DNA of 5,125 nucleotides. It comes from Acidimicrobiales bacterium. GTDB lineage: Bacteria > Actinomycetota > Acidimicrobiia > Acidimicrobiales > JABEUL01. Both the position numbers and the translations under genes were made by a program. A model generated the notes under the pieces. That model saw nothing but the letters and a program-made list of their open reading frames with translations. It was not told the origin of the DNA and did no database searches. Location of the stretch: positions 1 through 5,125 of the forward strand of contig JABEUL010000163.1 in the NCBI GenBank assembly GCA_013044465.1, written 5' to 3'. Position 1 is the first letter of the stretch. Every line of letters starts with the position of its first letter. Shown here piece after piece: positions 4,521 to 5,125 of this stretch.

Positions 4521-5125
4521 CTACCCAACTTGTTTTTGAACGCGCGAAATAATGTACGTGGCTATGCTCAGAGCAGTTGTAATTGCCAATAAAACGTAAC
4601 TTTCGCTCCATTCAAACGAATGAAATTGCAAACTCCAAAGATATGGCGAGATATTGTCAACTTTTACGATCTGGAGCATGGAAAAAAGCGTGGCAAAATA
4701 AATTGAAATGCTCACTAGGCCAGTTACAAAGTGGCACTTAGATTCACTTGAGATTACCCTTGAGAAAAAAGCAGCAACTGATACTGCAGCTATGACATCT
4801 ACGAATGGGAGCACTGATCCAAATACTGGGGCTCCAATTGCACCGGGGCTACGAAAAGTCTGGCGAAAGTTGAAGCTATGCCATACAAGAATGGGTCCTG
4901 CGATAAGTATAAAAGAGTAAATAATGGATCTAATTGCCAATGAGGTAACTTCAGAAAAATTGGCACGATAGTTTGGGTACCCGAGCTTCTTCATCTTCGA
5001 CATCCTAAGGTAACTTCCGGAAAGAAATATGCCGGCGCCGAAAAGAGTTGGTGCAAATAGATTAAGCATCCACACAAGAAAAACAATAGAGTTTGGTCGA
5101 ACTAGCTTACATACGGGTTTAAAAA
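4521..5125 (-). CDS. Multi-span membrane protein of unknown function, N-terminus missing
   Basis: I do not recognise this family. The frame is open from the right window edge to TAG 4521, 200 codons in view. GTG 5075 could be a start, but the 16 codons before it are also open and add hydrophobic residues (NSIVFL) that complete the first helix, so the true start is probably outside the window. Counting from GTG 5075, hydrophobic helices lie at about -6 to 20, 48-66, 83-105, 115-137 and 158-177, giving five spans. A basic loop (SYLRMSKMKKLGYPNYR, 21-37) follows the first span and by the positive-inside rule would be cytoplasmic. It ends RVQKQVG. No catalytic or transporter motif stands out. The gene shares strand but not obvious function with the neighbouring array, from which it is separated by the transposase remnant. 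Confidence 0.65.
   Translation of the reverse strand, partial: FKPVCKLVRPNSIVFLVWMLNLFAPTLFGAGIFLSGSYLRMSKMKKLGYPNYRANFSEVTSLAIRSIIYSFILIAGPILVWHSFNFRQTFRSPGAIGAPVFGSVLPFVDVIAAVSVAAFFSRVISSESKCHFVTGLVSISIYFATLFSMLQIVKVDNISPYLWSLQFHSFEWSESYVLLAITTALSIATYIISRVQKQVG

Noticed and set aside
4708..4920. Plus-strand frame of 70 codons
   Set aside because: Fully antisense to the membrane protein gene, whose hydrophobic spans are regular and continuous.

Overview
The window reads as an AT-leaning bacterial chromosome segment (roughly 40-45% GC by eye, not counted). All convincing genes lie on the minus strand. A secretory-lipase-family lipoprotein and pilin-like proteins with a conserved four-cysteine globular domain would fit a free-living, possibly actinobacterial host. 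That assignment is inference only, because no rRNA, tRNA or core housekeeping gene is present.

Layout from low to high coordinates. (1) 1-897: most of a secretory-lipase (LIP family) lipoprotein, cut off by the left edge before its C-terminus. (2) 898-1178: lipase 5' region, a short segment that recurs inverted at 2641-2690, and possible pseudogene debris. (3) About 1237-3831: a diverged tandem duplication of a pilin-like gene block. Each unit, read on the minus strand, has a 93-bp upstream cassette with a good promoter candidate, a pilin-like gene (215 aa in unit 2, 198 aa in unit 1), a decayed fragment, and a decayed second pilin-like gene. The two upstream cassettes are about 92% identical (7 differences in 93 bp). 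The two open proteins share only roughly half their residues. (4) 3832-4054: no gene seen. (5) 4055-4342: a decayed fragment of an IS66-family transposase. (6) 4343-4520: no gene seen. (7) 4521-5125: a multi-span membrane protein of unknown function whose 5' end runs off the right edge.

The most notable part is the pilin-like array. The membrane segments of the paralogs align, ungapped, to a class III (type IV prepilin) signal. The motif usually written GFTLIE reads AFTLIL in one open gene and AFALVL in the other, while the decayed copy reads SFALIQ. The family therefore seems to descend from type IV pilins but has lost glutamate 5 in every copy. With two open and two broken copies side by side, the locus could be a decaying minor-pilin cluster, a duplicated surface-protein family, or a store of donor sequence for recombination. 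The sequence alone cannot decide between these. The IS66 remnant and the 52-bp insertion in one pseudogene show that this is a rearranged accessory region.
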